From assembly GCA_008973525.1 (NCBI GenBank), contig WACJ01000263.1:186001-250000 (forward strand): 64,000 nt of DNA. The letters are read 5' to 3'. The translations under genes and the position numbers were made by a program. How positions within the stretch are numbered: the stretch's first letter is position 1; every line of letters begins with the position of its first letter. A model generated the notes under the pieces. That model did no database searches and was not told the origin of the DNA. It saw only the letters and a list, made by a program, of their open reading frames with translations. This DNA comes from Stenopsyche tienmushanensis. Lineage: Eukaryota; Arthropoda; Insecta; Trichoptera; Stenopsychidae. This document shows positions 23,842 through 37,197 of the stretch, one piece after another.

Positions 23842-24476
23842 CTTGTGTCTGTTTTTTTGCGATAGATACGTTCCACAGGGAGTCGCATATAAAAAATCGC
23901 ATAAAAATACTTAAATTACATAGAAAATTGAGGGATAAATTCTATCATATTTAAAAACCGCATAACTTCAAATCATTGTGATAGAATGTACCAAAAATCG
24001 CATAAAAAAGTTTATAAAAAAATCATGCAAATAAAAAAACTACAAATTTATCTTAGAATTGCTTTATTAAAGTTTATTTTACTTCGATAATCGTAAAAAT
24101 TATCGTTATCAGTCAGCGATACATTTATTCGTCATCATTCTGTGTTGAAATTGTCTTTTTTAAAAATAAATCGCTGATTAACCCCTTAAGGAGGCAAGAC
24201 GCAGAGTTGTGTCCAAATTCCAATGATTCAGAAAGAGAAGTAAGTGGATTTATATAGAAGATAAGTGGCGGACCTACAAATATAGGATCTTTTAAGTTTA
24301 TCATGATTTTAAATTAGTTCACTATTCAGAGGGTTAAATTTTGCATTAAAATTTAACCATTCATTTTTATGCGTATTCGCATAAAAAAAGCTTTGTTCTC
24401 TATAGAAAAATGAGGGATAGGTTACATTATTTTTGAAAACCACATAACTTCAAAATCGCATAAAAACAGACCCAAG
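23842..24476. mobile_element. pogo-like MITE interrupted by a TTAA MITE
   Basis: The left end has TTGTGTCTGTTTTTTTGCGA and the right end in reverse complement has TTGGGTCTGTTTTTATGCGA. The interior repeats ATCGCATAAAAA and ACCGCATAACTTCAAA. The same motifs and a TGCGATAGATACGTTCC-type block occur in the element at 57075-57869, so they are one family. A TTAA family 1 MITE (24182-24333) is inserted inside. Outer ends are approximate. Confidence 0.65.
24178..24337 (+). mobile_element. piggyBac-like MITE, TTAA family 1, copy B (152 bp, nested)
   Basis: It is flanked by TTAA at 24178-24181 and 24334-24337, with ends CCCCTTAAGGAG and, in reverse complement, CCCTCTGAATAGTGAAC. It shares GATAAGTGGCGGACCTACAA with copy C (26644-27000). 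It is the shortest copy, lacking the interior present in copies A and C. Confidence 0.8.
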
Positions 24477-24783
24477 TGTATATGTGAATTTAATAAAATT
24501 GCTAGCTCTATTAATGGAAGCACATAAATTTAATATTCGGTATGTTTTGCTTTGGTAATTTATTTAAAGTAAAAACATAATACCATCAACAATATTCAAA
24601 GGATGATAATCCTTTATTTATGGTCTGGGATTGGGACATTTTAAAAATAATAAAAAAAGTCTTTGGCTAAATCGAAATATTTGATCCATCATCGACATCT
24701 GTAAAATATTGGTAAAATGTATAAGCTGGATCAATGAGTTCATCATGAATTTTCCGAGCGCCGAATAAAGCCAATTCTCATAT

Positions 24784-25017
24784 CAGGCAAAAGAAAAGAT
24801 CCAAAAACTGCGGCAGTTTGAATGGAAAGTTATGACACATCAGCCATATTCTCTTGACCCGACACCATCAGATTATCTCTTCCGTAGTCTCCAAAGCCAC
24901 ATCAGTTGGAATGGTCTTGTTCAGAGCATAATGTTCCAGGGCAACTTCATTCTTTGTTTAGAGTACAAAAGCGAAAAATCTTCATCGGGGAAAAAAATCT
25001 ATTTTCAAACATTATAA
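24784..25017 (+). pseudogene. mariner transposase C-terminal fragment
   Basis: The frame from 24784 contains LRQFEWKVMTHQPYSLDPTP followed by SDYLFRSLQSH. This matches the conserved third-aspartate block of mariner transposases, usually H-PPYSPDLAPSDYHLF-RSLQ. An H-PPYSPDLAPSD to HQPYSLDPTPSD change and the lack of upstream D,D motifs indicate a dead remnant. No terminal repeats were found around it. Confidence 0.8.
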
Positions 25018-26639
25018 AATGACCAATACATGGTAATTACGCGTGAAAGTCGTTCAACATTGATGGAATTGAAACGTTTTTGATTATCTGTTAGTCGTAA
25101 TGACATGGTAGATGCTGACAATGACAATGTTTTCTGTCGCGGCGTCGAAATTCGTTCGAATGTTGTGGTTTTTCCATAGGGTTGAACGATCCATAAGTCA
25201 TGTGTTTCCTTCGAATGTTTTGTAAATAACAAATAAGAAAAGTGGGAGGGCTATTTAGACAGGGCAGTCGTGGACTAATCAGGCCCGTGTGTGGTTGAAA
25301 GCGTCTGATCAGAGCGGCGTGTTTATAATGCCATCAGAAAGCGATTTGAGCATTAGCGAGTGTCACGCGAGCGCGTGCGAGCGGCTCGAACGACGTTAAT
25401 CGGGGTCGATCTGTCTGCGATACGACGAAAAAGCGCGTGCGAGCCCCACTCGAATGAATAGATAATGGCCGCCATTACGGAAAAACAGACTTCTCCCCGG
25501 CCATTCATAATGCAAATAAATACAAAACGGAGCACATAAATCACGCTGGCATTATGTCAGTTAAGCGCATACTTAAATAATCTTCACCGTTTGCTCCTCC
25601 CGGCTCCTGACTTCAGGACGGGGGGCCGAAGGTTGCGCAAGGTCGCCGCTAGTCCGACTCCCTTTTTATGCCCGACGATCTTGATTGTTCTTCCAGAATT
25701 ATTACTTACATAATATATTGTGCAAAGACTCATGCTAAGTGTGTCTAGTCCACATTTCATAAAAGGAATACGCTGTTTGATAGACGTTCTACGTGAATTT
25801 TATACTAATCTACACAGACAGCCCGCGATCGATGTTCCCTTTTTAGTCCCCCCCGACGCGTAGATCGCATAAATAAAACAACGTCTATATTTTGATCACA
25901 TTGTCGGCATGCTATTGGATCAGAATTATTTCCACATAATGTATAATCGAAATGTTGTTCGAGGGTGCAATACGTGTCCACATATCGAGACCGCGTCCCA
26001 CAGCTGACCGAATCCACCGACAATACGAAATTGTGATTGATGGAATCCATTGGTCGATTTATGAAAATACCTCATGACAAACACGAATGACAATATGGGA
26101 CACATCGCCGAACCGAAATAATTTTGTATATTAAATTCCTAGCTCAATTTTGATTTATGTCGTGCATTTCCAATTTTCATCGACAACAACGGTGAGCAAT
26201 ACAGGTATGCATCGATTGGAGCGAATGGTGAATCCCACGACGTATTTGCACAATTCTGTATTATAATTACACTTAAAATGTGTCATTAATAACGAAAGTT
26301 CCCTACAAAGGGCAAGTGATGAAGTGTACATGCCTTGGAATGATAGGCGATCGTAATTCCACAACGAACGATGATAGTCGAAGATTTTTGCAACGATTCT
26401 TATAGTGAATTGCTTTCTAAATGGATGTTGTTTCTTTATTATTCTATGATATAAAAAGCTGCATAAATGGAGGTGCATAGCTAAGAGTCCCAATCAAACA
26501 TTTGAATAGTCATAAAATTAATCGGATATTATTCGTTTTTTTATCCAGTCATTTACAAAGTTAAAACAAGATAGAACTCAATAAGCATGACGGTAAAAAT
26601 ATTTTACTATCTTAATTAGTCAACAAATCATTAAAAGAT
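25018..26639. other. Non-coding stretch, GC-richer at about 25360-25670
   Basis: No gene was recognised. The 25360-25670 patch is CpG- and GC-rich and contains several short open frames that I consider compositional. The 112-codon frame on the minus strand at 26155-26493 has no recognisable motif. Confidence 0.35.
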
Positions 26640-27004
26640 TTAACCTTTTGGGGAGTTAAGACACGTATTTGTGTTCGAATTACAGTGATTCAGAAAGAGC
26701 ATTCTTACACGTTGAGCTCGAAGAGAGACAGAGACGGAGTGTCTTGCATGTTGAGTTTGAAGAGAAACAGAGACGGAGAGAGTATCTTGCGTACTTCGTA
26801 CGATTGTATACATCGATAACCCAAAATAGTCGACTAATAATGATAACCAAAATGAATTGATTATATTTATTTATATACAAGCTTCATAGACGCTGCAGCG
26901 GTCTTGACAGATAAGAGGATTTGTACGGACGATAAGTGGCGGACCTACAAATATAGGATCTAAGTTTATGAGGATTTAAAATTAGCTCACTACTTAAAGG
27001 TTAA
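26640..27004 (+). mobile_element. piggyBac-like MITE, TTAA family 1, copy C (357 bp)
   Basis: It is flanked by TTAA at 26640-26643 and 27001-27004. Ends are CCTTTTGGGG and, in reverse complement, CCTTTAAGTAGTGAGC. It contains a duplicated GAGAGACAGAGACGGAG-type unit and a GATAAGTGGCGGACCTACAA block shared with copies B and D. It is non-coding. Confidence 0.82.
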
Positions 27005-27079
27005 AATCGGAAATTATTACTGACGAAGAAATATATTTTTTTAAAAATGACTCAATCGAAATTTTTATTTAAAAAACCA

Positions 27080-27691
27080 ATTTTTATTTAAAAAACTTGA
27101 AGAAATTTTGAATTCTGATTTAAGTAAAACAATGTTACTGTATATTAAAACGCGAATGAAAGAAAGAAGAAATACAACGTTAATCACGTTAATATTATAT
27201 TTAAAAACGGGGAAAGTTTCCATTCAAGATATTGGTCAGAATTTTTAACAATCTTTTAATAGAAACCAAGAAGTCGTTCAACAGCTCTGATTTAGAAGTG
27301 CAGAAAATAAAGTACGAAATAGAAGTAATAGAGTCAGAAATAGTTGGATAACATAATTGCCGATATAATTGAAATCAGAACACTAATTGTTTACAAGGAT
27401 AATATAAAGTTTATTGAAAAGCTATTCAAAATTTTCGATCGTGCCAAAAAATGTTATATTTTAGATATTCTTTACGATTCTCCACTGTCGATAAAACCAA
27501 CCTCAATAATAAAAGAGAGAGTTTTTTCGAAAGCAGGCTCAATAAAAACGATATTACATTCAAATTTAAAAATAAAAATGTTCCATGCACTTTTAATTCT
27601 CATAAAATTACACAAAAATAATGGTTTTATTTATCACACAGTTATTGTTATATTTTTCACAAATCTTAAAACTCTAAAGCTCATTCAATGA
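27080..27691 (+). pseudogene. Degenerate hAT transposase, C-terminal part
   Basis: The 27344-27691 frame (115 codons from a TTG) contains LSIKPTSIIKERVFSKAGSI, the hAT C-terminal dimerisation signature, and ALLIL downstream. The upstream 27080-27260 region encodes KTRMKERRNTTLITLILYLK, but in a different frame and with stops, so the gene is frameshifted and inactive. It is a different hAT lineage from the 8594 element, which has SVEAERAFSAAS at that position. Confidence 0.65.
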
Positions 27692-30600
27692 TTCCTTCCT
27701 ATGTTCACATTTTCAATACTCTCGTTAATAGTATGAGTCCAGGAATCAGTTCATTATGGAACAAATGCATTGTTACAACAGTATAAGCATACATGCTTAC
27801 AAATAGAACGCTAAAAATATTAAATAGCTGTTGACACACTTGTGATTGTCTTTGAGAAGCAAAAAAGACATTGTTAGATGTCTAAAATTCATAATAAGCA
27901 AGAAGTTATTAAAATAAAGAAGAGAAAAAAAAGGATCTCACTGATGAGCCTGAATTACCAGAACGACAATTAGTCTCATTTGTCAACGCACAAGACAACA
28001 AAAATAAACCAGAATTTAATGTAAAGCCACCTTAACGAGAGTTTTAAAGAACCGCAAAGAATGAATTATCCAATTTCAACAGCATTGAATTTGAATCGTA
28101 GCTTAAAAAAGCATGGAAAGTAGTGCGAAAGCATATTAAATTGTCAAAGGGCTAATTATTTAAAAGTGGCATTAAACATAAACTTGAAAGCTCCCCGTCT
28201 AGCCTCCATAAAATCAAAGTTAGGCACCTGACTTTCTAAGGCCGTCTCCAGACAATATGTACACTTGTCAAACATTCACCAACTTTAAGTCTTGACAGAC
28301 ACGTGTATGACGTGGATGGAGACACCAGTGAGATTTTTTGTTTGCTCAATTTTGACAGCCATTAATCCAATACATTCGAGGAAGATTGCGCGAATTAATT
28401 CTACAGCTGGCCAAAATGTACTCGTGAAATACGCACCGGTCGTTGGATTCACCTTTAAATTGTTAACATTCAGCGACATAAAACACAAACGATTCGCAGG
28501 TTTCATTAGCGGCTTTGTAAAGTTTAATTAGCACAACAAAAGGCGTCATCGCCACACTTAAACGAAGTATTTAAATTCGAATGGATCAATGTGGTCGACA
28601 CCGCCTCCGCGAAAATAGGGGCGTTGTTTATTTTGAGCGCTACAAAATATCCAACTTTGGTCTCCTTCAAATGTTCTTTTATTCCCTGGCTTATTACCAT
28701 TTTTTTTGTCCGGTATCAGACGTATCTTAGCCATGATATATGGCCGCGTTTGATTCTTTCCTCGCTCGCATAGGACACTATTTATAAACGGGTTGACCAT
28801 AAATTCGGCTTTCATCGATTTTGATACGTCCTTATGGCGCTTCGCGAGTACGTGTAAAGATTTTCATTTCGCTTCCAGTACGCGAATTTGTTCGATACAC
28901 ACACGACCGATGAGTTTTTATGGGATTCAATTTAAATCGTCCAAGTTTGCTAATCAATCGACTAATGTTTGTTTGGCGTGCCGCTCGAACAAAGGCCCTC
29001 AAACGAACACAAATATATATCTCGACCGACGGAGCAACAAATGCCCGCGAGTAAGATTCATCCTTAAAAATACTTCCCTAAATCATGTAATTCGTGGATT
29101 TTCAAAAATAAAATGATCATCTTGCTTCTGTAGAATTTCAAATAGGGTTTTCACGATCTGCTGCAAAAATATTGTCTTTATATAATCAAGACTGTCAAAA
29201 TATTACTTATTTAGTATTCGTGCCAAATGCACATTTAAACTCAATACGTATTTGGTATCAATTTTCACTATAGTCAACTTTTATAGAAATATCCTACCAC
29301 GTCGATAGCTTAATCCATTAAATTGTTTATGTGGCTATAAGCGCAACGATAAAACTCTTTGACTTGAATGAGGTAAGCATCTATGGTAGTAAATTTCGCT
29401 GTTAAACTGTCTCCTAAAATTGTAAAAACGCTATATATTAATTATTACATGCGATATATCCACTTAAATACGTATTTATTGATCATTCACCGAAAAACAA
29501 TATCAAATGACATAACAACACAGAAAAATAGATATTTAAGCTCTTCACGACAATATGATAATGGCAAGAACTAGCGTAGCCGTATGATCACGCATACTTG
29601 ATTGAATAACATTCATATAAAAAAAAACATTCGATAATATAATAAAAGTTGACGATTCAGATAAATGATATGAATCGGCATTCAGATGGAAATAGGATGT
29701 TATGATGGATAAAAAATGGTATTTACTGCTTCATGAGATCATGTTCATCTCTAAGGATTTCAGCCAATACTACAGTAATCTCATATGCTTAATCTGCCTC
29801 GAATGTTTTCCATCAGCGAAACATTTAACACCAAACGGTACTATAAGATAAATCATCCAAAATTCAAATAGTCGTAGATCATTCATTAATGTAAATAGTA
29901 ATTGCAGTATCGCAATTATTTTTACGCGATATTTATATTTTAAAAAAATAATTGACTTTGAATAATGCTTGAATAAGAACTTTTAGGGAGGATTTTTTGA
30001 TCATTAATGTATTATTTATTTATCTGTTGATTGTCTAAGGAAAAAACTTGTATCATTTAAGAATCGTTTTAAATGAGGGATAATCTGCATTAGGAAAGCA
30101 CCATAGGAATGTAAGGATACTTTTTTCTATGGAAATCTTACATAGTTTGATAAGCTAACTTATTTGGTTCATCAAGTGCCAAAAAATGTCTAAAAATTAC
30201 GCAAGAAATTCTTTACTCAACCGATTATAAATAGCGGTATTTATCGTCAAAATTTAATTTCACAGAGTCTCCTTCCAGGCTCTATTTGGAGGCTCCTCTG
30301 AGCTCCTCAAGATAAATTTGGCAATAAGTAATATGAAGTAATTATTTTTGGGTTTCGTCCTGGGGCGAGCCCCCCCGCTTAGCCCCCGTATCCGACTGTA
30401 ATGGATTTATTAATTCAATAAAACAAAGCGTGCTTATGAATATTTCCATCCCTATCGTCAATACGAGCACGTAAAATAGACAGGTGCGTAAACGAAATAA
30501 GAATAATTTCATGGAAATTAATTCGCAGGCAAATAAAACCCACCTAAAAAAAACAACATTCGCGCAATACGATAAAAAAGCAATTTTGTATAGACAATTA

Positions 30601-33600
30601 AAAAAAAATTGATGTAACAACTTGATTATACAGTCCCATTTAAAAGTGTACAAATTCATATTTTGCGCTTATTTTAACTACACTAAAAACCCTGGAGACT
30701 CGGCAGAATTGGTACAATAAATTAATAGAATTAGCATAGTAGCGTTAACCAGGCGTAATAAGTAGAATATTCACTAGTGTGTTAATCACGGTATTATTCA
30801 TTAGAAGCTTCATTGTGTAGCAGTTATCTTGCAGTACTATAATGAAGATGTTTCATGAAAGTTGTATCACGGATTCCATGTTCAAATAACTATACATCAT
30901 TATACCTACGAACGCACATACATAACATATATTCGTGGGTATGATAAGATTTTATAATAAACCTTCATATATTTTGTTATAATTTAAATATATTTTCAGG
31001 TAGTGTGTGCGAAACATTACAAATATTGAGGGTGCAAACATTTCTTGCTGACCAAATAAAATTATTTGAGAACACAATAATATAATTAGTTAACGGATAT
31101 AGCGAGCCTAGCGATTTACAATTTATAATAGGCTCGATTTCAACATAAGAAATCTTTTTTACATAAGATAAGTTACATCTATTTATTAAAAAGGAAATAC
31201 AATATCGAAAAATTGAAGCTCTTTTTAACAAATTCGATAATATACAACCAATGTGATCAATTTAAATCATTTTTTAATGCTCGTTATAACCGAGTGCGTT
31301 TGAGGTCATATAGACTATTTCTATAAATTTAATTGGCTATTTATTACAAAATATATTTATTTTATATGTTGATGAAGTATTTTTTGGGGCTAGAAGACAA
31401 AAGTTTGATTAATGATTTGAATGCTAATTACTAATTGGAAGCAAAATATTTTTTTATCATCCAAGCGAGCCGGGACTCGGGGTTAGGATGCCTCGAATTA
31501 ATAATCGGACTGATTTCTCATTAACCTGGAGTTTAAACCAACAGAATGTGTTTGTTATCCACATTTTTAGGGGTATATAACATAAGTAGCTTTTACACGG
31601 TATATTATTTTAAACGCGATGAGGTTTGAATGATATTTCCTAAATCAACTCAGTTTCGATGTTAGAAATGCTTAGAAAGTAATTATAAGATATTCGAATT
31701 CGACGAAATAAATTATACTCGGATAAGAAATCGATACAGTTTTGAATTGAAAGGCGATGTCCTCAATTGTGTACACAATTAGACCACTTCCTTCTATACT
31801 GTCCAACTATCTTTTTGGTATTGAAGTACATACATTATGTTCGAAAGGGCGAAATATTTTATGTATGATCAAAACCATGTATATTGTATTAATGAAAGAT
31901 CCAATTGAACTTTTACGTACAATACTAACGTCCGAATGAAACGATTGTAATGAAGCATTATGATTATTAAAAAATAGCATTAAATTCTATAGACTAGGAG
32001 GGCGAGGGTTTGAATCTCGGCATTCTACGACTTCCTGCAAATTACAAGAATATCATTAAAATATTCAGTTATGTTTCCACGGAAGAAAATGGACGCTGAA
32101 AAACTTCCCCTCGCAAAAACTTCGCATAATATGCTTTTTAGTTGATTTACAAAGTCAACCTGATGAATAAGTAACGCCAAAAGACGTATACCGGGGAGAC
32201 TTCTATGAATTTCCTATTTTAACAGCGCCAATCCAACATACGTGGTATATTTCAAGAACGAGTAATCCTCGCGAGATGAGGTTATTAGAACATTGCTGAG
32301 AGCTCCGTCAAAAGCGTTTCGAAATACTGACATGTGGAAATGAAGGATTTATATGAAAAACGACTGCTTAAATAAGCGTATTGCAGACTGGTAGATATAA
32401 TTGTCCAGACGATACCCACTTCATACTAATGGAATAGATGCGAATCGCGAACTCGAGGCTTATATAATGTCGGAGTGCAATAAGCCATGTGCTAGTTGAA
32501 ATTTCAAATACGAACTCGGATCTAACCTGCACTTTATGACCTATAAAGCCCGGTCTCATTTCAGCGACTGTATCGAGTCTCAAAACGACCCCCCATTTTC
32601 CTAATACATAAGAACACCGGCGAGAGACACATGCATACATATTACAGAAGCCATTTTATTATTTAGTGTTTTCGGCGAGACTCCGAAAGAAAAACGATTT
32701 CCATTGCCAGATTTTTTTTATGGACAGCTTTGAAATTAAGCAGACATTATGAAAAGCTCAGCTCGATTGAATGGCGCCTCGTATTTATGATTCGTATGTG
32801 GAAAAACAATAATCTGCGAGAACTCGAGTGTTTCAGACGACTAAAATTCAGACGAATCCAAAGATCAAATACCATACAATCACAACATCAGACAAAATAT
32901 ATGTATTTAACAGAAAGAAACAATCTGTTCAGTGGTTTGAGATGAAAATTTCGCTACTGAAAATTAGTTGAGAGAAAAAAATTGTACTTAAATATCAGGG
33001 ATATTATATTCACATAACCATTTTATGATCACCTTATTTTATATAAATGTATATTAGATTCTGCATTAAAAAAAAACCTCCAATAAATGGATTTATCACC
33101 ATGTTAATACATACAGCTATTAATTACTTTAAAAAATCACAAAATTGTGTAACAATTAAAATCGTAAATATATTAAAAACCTGATTGTCGCTTGTATTTA
33201 GATCGTTTCCGTGGGAACTCTTGGGGAAAGTCTTTAGCAAGAAAAGGTCTTTAGCTGCTAAATCTTATCATTGTAAATGTAAATCTTATCATCTAATAGT
33301 TATTATAAATATCATGATATAAGTAATACCGAGTCGCTTTCATTTATCGATGCCCTGAGATAATCACATTAACTTTTCCATATTTTTTCTACTTTTATCC
33401 ACATATCTAACTTTGTTATTATCAATATTCCATATACGTAGATCAGACGATATCTCCACAGGGGATTTCATTGGAAATGGGGAATTTTATATGTTATTTT
33501 CCAGTTGTATTTCACATATGTAGGCAATAATGTTTTTGATGAGCTATCAAACGGCCAGTTTTACTATTTTAGAATCACGTTGATTAAAATCGCGTTAAAT

Positions 33601-36254
33601 TTAGTTCGAGATAAATCAAGTGGATACATTTTTCATCATATAAATTTATGCTCTGTAATTAGATCTGAAATCGAATCGAAATGTCATTAATACTTGTAAA
33701 TACATCCATTTAAATTTAATATTGGTTGGTTTTTGAACAGAGATTGTCTTAAAACTATAAAAAAATATTTTACTGGATTCAAAATCATTTTCTTTGAATA
33801 AAAAGATTAACAAAGCTTTGTTCTTGCTCTTTGTTATTTCGTATTTCGATATTAAAGCTAAAAATGTTTGCTTTACTGTTAACTATTTAAACTTCATGCC
33901 ATAGATATATACTCACATTCCAGGATAAAAATTTAAAAAAATCTAATACCTTAAGCATGAAAATTTTCATCGCCATTTTCAGTTGAAATATTTAACGTTT
34001 GAAAGAGTTTTGCTGAATACTTTGATAAGAATGCATTGAAAAAAAGAATAAAGAATTATTTACATACTATGTTATAATAAATACCCTGTCCTAGCGTTTG
34101 TGTAGATAAAGTTGGACGTTGATGGGTTTAATATAGTCTAGCTTTGTCGGTTTCCATTCCTGACATTTAAGGTAATCGTTGGCCTTATAATACACATATG
34201 TGAAAATATGGAGGCATAAATAAAAAAAAAATCCGCCGTAGCCCACACGAAAAAGATCCCCGCATTCGCAAACTCTTAAATATGAAATAATTTACAATGA
34301 GAATGTAGGGTGAGCAGTTTTATAAGACATTTTCCGCAGTAATAATCGACTCGCGGGACCATAATCGTAACGCCGGCTATACACCCACGAAACTCTTCTT
34401 TAGCATGGGGCGGTTTTAGGCTATACCAATGTAAATCTCGCACGATAATTTAAACAACTCAGCGAAGGGCACTTTCTTCTCCAAATTGGATAATATACAT
34501 TTCGCCCTCCCCACCCGACCATCCAATCCCAAAAAAATATATACGAAAGAAACAATCGCAGTCGATTCGGAGTATGTGAATGCAGGGTTGATGCTTGTGT
34601 TCATTTTTTGTGAAAGGATCGGGGTGAACATTAAACCTGTCATGGGAGGAGCAAGTCTCGTGTCAACCTCGTGCCCAAGGGCAGCAAACAGAACATGTCT
34701 CAGCAGTTAACATGTTTCCAGAGCAGCTCCCGTAATTACCGCTCCTGTGGAATCGCTCTTTCGTCGACGAATACCGTCCAATGATTACAGACAACCCCGA
34801 AGCAACAATTAAATGCGTACTAACCGCAATGAGGCTTAAAAGATAAAAACTGCATCGAAGGTCCTTTGATGTATAAAATAACAGAGTTCGCTACACCTGT
34901 TTGAGCGTAGTGATATGTGCAGGCGTATTGAGACCAATGAAGAATTTAATTACATGAATTCAGAGCTAAAACCCCGATTTATTTCATTTTTCATATTTGT
35001 TGTATAATTTAACCTTGTTATAAGTAAAACTGAACATTCTCATATTTTACATATGCATATGGCGAAGAGATGAATTTAGATCCAATTCCAAAGAAACATA
35101 GAAGGATCTAAAAGTACATTTATTTCACTAATTAATATTTATCCTCCATTTACACTTAGTATAGGACTTATTAAAAAATAATGACGATATTTGACATCTG
35201 CCAACGAATCATTCCGCGATCGCACTTTTATTGACTAGGAAATTAGGAAGTTTACTCGAACACTCTATATGTAAAATAAATTCAAAGATATAAAGGTGCG
35301 ATAGAGCGCTAATGCTTCATGAATGAAAAATTAGGAAAATGAGGCAACCATTTTCATCAATTTTCTTCAGTTTTCATTTTAAACAAATAGACTTTTTGGC
35401 TCACGGAAAGCTCTAAATTATTGAAACTGTACACTATAGCGCAACATGGGACCTTTGTTAAAATCTTGCGTCAGTAATATGTATCCATTTCGAGCGCTAA
35501 CCTAAATTATGATACGAGGAAATTAAGCAAAATGTAATATAAATTCGGAGCTTTCGTATGTGGCCCAAAAGTGATTTCAACGCGACGATAAAATTGTCTA
35601 TGCGATTTTAACGACGGGACGAGTTTGTACAAAAAAAAAAAAGTAAAAAACGCCACCCGAGATATATATTTTTTACGGCCACTACATTAGTCATTCAGAT
35701 TAAATCTCTGAACGAAATAAAATAACGCCCTGTTTAAATTTAACATTTAATAAGAAGAAAAGCGAGACCGCCAAACTATATAATTTTTTGGAATATTTTA
35801 AAAAAATCATCAATCGAAACTCATGCCAAATGAGGCACGGACTTAAGAGGGGCTCCAGAGGGTTAGAATCGAAACAACATTAACTACTTTATAAGTGTCG
35901 CAGTATGAATATGCAAATATGCGAAAAGTTAAGCGAACAGAATTACCATACATTATTAGAGCGAACTTTGTGCAATCTTAATTACATTCGTAGTCATGTT
36001 ACAACGAAAAAAACATTCGAATGGCGAAACGTAATTTCTAAAGAAATTTCGGACTGCACATTTTTTTTTAAACACGCACATTCTATTAAATGATCAATTT
36101 TTTGGTTTTCAAATTTTAATGCAAAATTTATGCCAAAATTAAACTCGGACAGCTTTAACAATCGAGCTCTAACTTATTATCACAACAAATTCGATTAATA
36201 TCAGTCTTATTCATCATCTCTTATTAAAATAATTTGATATTGAATATGTACTAG
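27692..36254. other. Gene desert
   Basis: No exon, RNA gene or transposon was recognised over about 8.5 kb. GC-richer patches occur near 28310-28560, 28600-29060 and 34370-34760. Some contain homeodomain-type TTAATTAG cores, suggestive of regulatory DNA but not proof. A short tandem duplication of AAATCTTATCAT lies near 33260-33295. Confidence 0.35.
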
Positions 36255-37197
36255 TATCAGGTCAGTCTAAAAGTTCGTGCGCATTTTTGCGAAATTTTGA
36301 AATAGTGTAAATAAAACACAGTTTAACATTAGATTTCCAATCGGACGCATATTGGTATCCATAGAAAATGAATATCAATTATCAATACAAATGTGTTATG
36401 TTATATATTTTTTATTTTCGTGCGGCGAATTTGTCAGCAACGTTTATGATTAACCTCATCCAGGATGTCCTGTTAATTTGATGACGACGTTCTTAAAAAT
36501 CTTTTGGAGTCAGAACCACGGTTAACAGTGGATCAGATCGCAGAAAGGACGGATTCATCTCATGGAACAGTCTTTCGCCATTTAAAGAAGATCAGGAAAG
36601 TATCCACGCGTGGAAAGTGGGTACCGCATGAGCTATCCAAATCCAATTGTCATTAACGAATAAACATCTGCACTTCCCTTTTATCGCACTTCGAAAGAGA
36701 GCCATTTTTGACCGTTTGGTAACAGGTGATGAAAAATGGATTATTTATCATAACGTCACAATAAAAAAATAGTGGACAGATAAATATAATCAACTATTTC
36801 CAACATCAAAGGTGTCTTTACACCCTAAAAAGAAACATTTAAGTGTTTGATGGTGTATAAAGTGATTTATTATGAACAGTTAGAACCAAATCAAACTATT
36901 AATGCAGATGTTTAGTGTCATTTAGACCCCAAGTGATTAATCACTTATTTCGTGCCTTATAATTTTTTTTACTATGGAAAAATTTTGATTCTAAATAGGA
37001 TATACAAAATGGAGTTGACTTTGACTCAAAACTAGTGTCTTTCTACAGCAATGGAATTAAAACGCTACCTGTGAGATGACGAGAAATTGTAGATGGTAGA
37101 GGAAAATAAATAATTGATTAAAATATTAAATTGTATTGTATTTATACTATTTAATTTTTTTACAAAAATGCGCACGAATTTTTGGACTGACCTGATA
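36255..37197 (+). mobile_element. Degenerate mariner element (939 bp) with TA duplication
   Basis: The termini read TCAGGTCAGTCTAAAAGTTC on the left and, in reverse complement on the right, TCAGGTCAGTCCAAAAATTC, both continuing GTGCGCATTTTTG. TA flanks both (36255-36256 and 37196-37197). The interior encodes transposase pieces such as LTVDQIAERTDSSHGTVFRH and VTGDEKWIIYHN (the first catalytic Asp region), with frameshifts, stops and a deleted C-terminal half. At 939 bp it is shorter than the usual 1.2-1.3 kb. Confidence 0.93.

Noticed and set aside
26155..26493. 112-codon minus-strand frame
   Set aside because: No domain, no splice partners and no bias seen; a chance frame is the simplest explanation.
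27878..28036. Lysine-rich then acidic peptide frames (ATG 27878; a second frame with DLTDEPELPERQLV)
   Set aside because: The pieces are in different frames and match no family; too short to call a relic.
31990..32040. GGTTTGAATC-like T-loop, possible tRNA
   Set aside because: No acceptor stem or anticodon arm can be folded around it.
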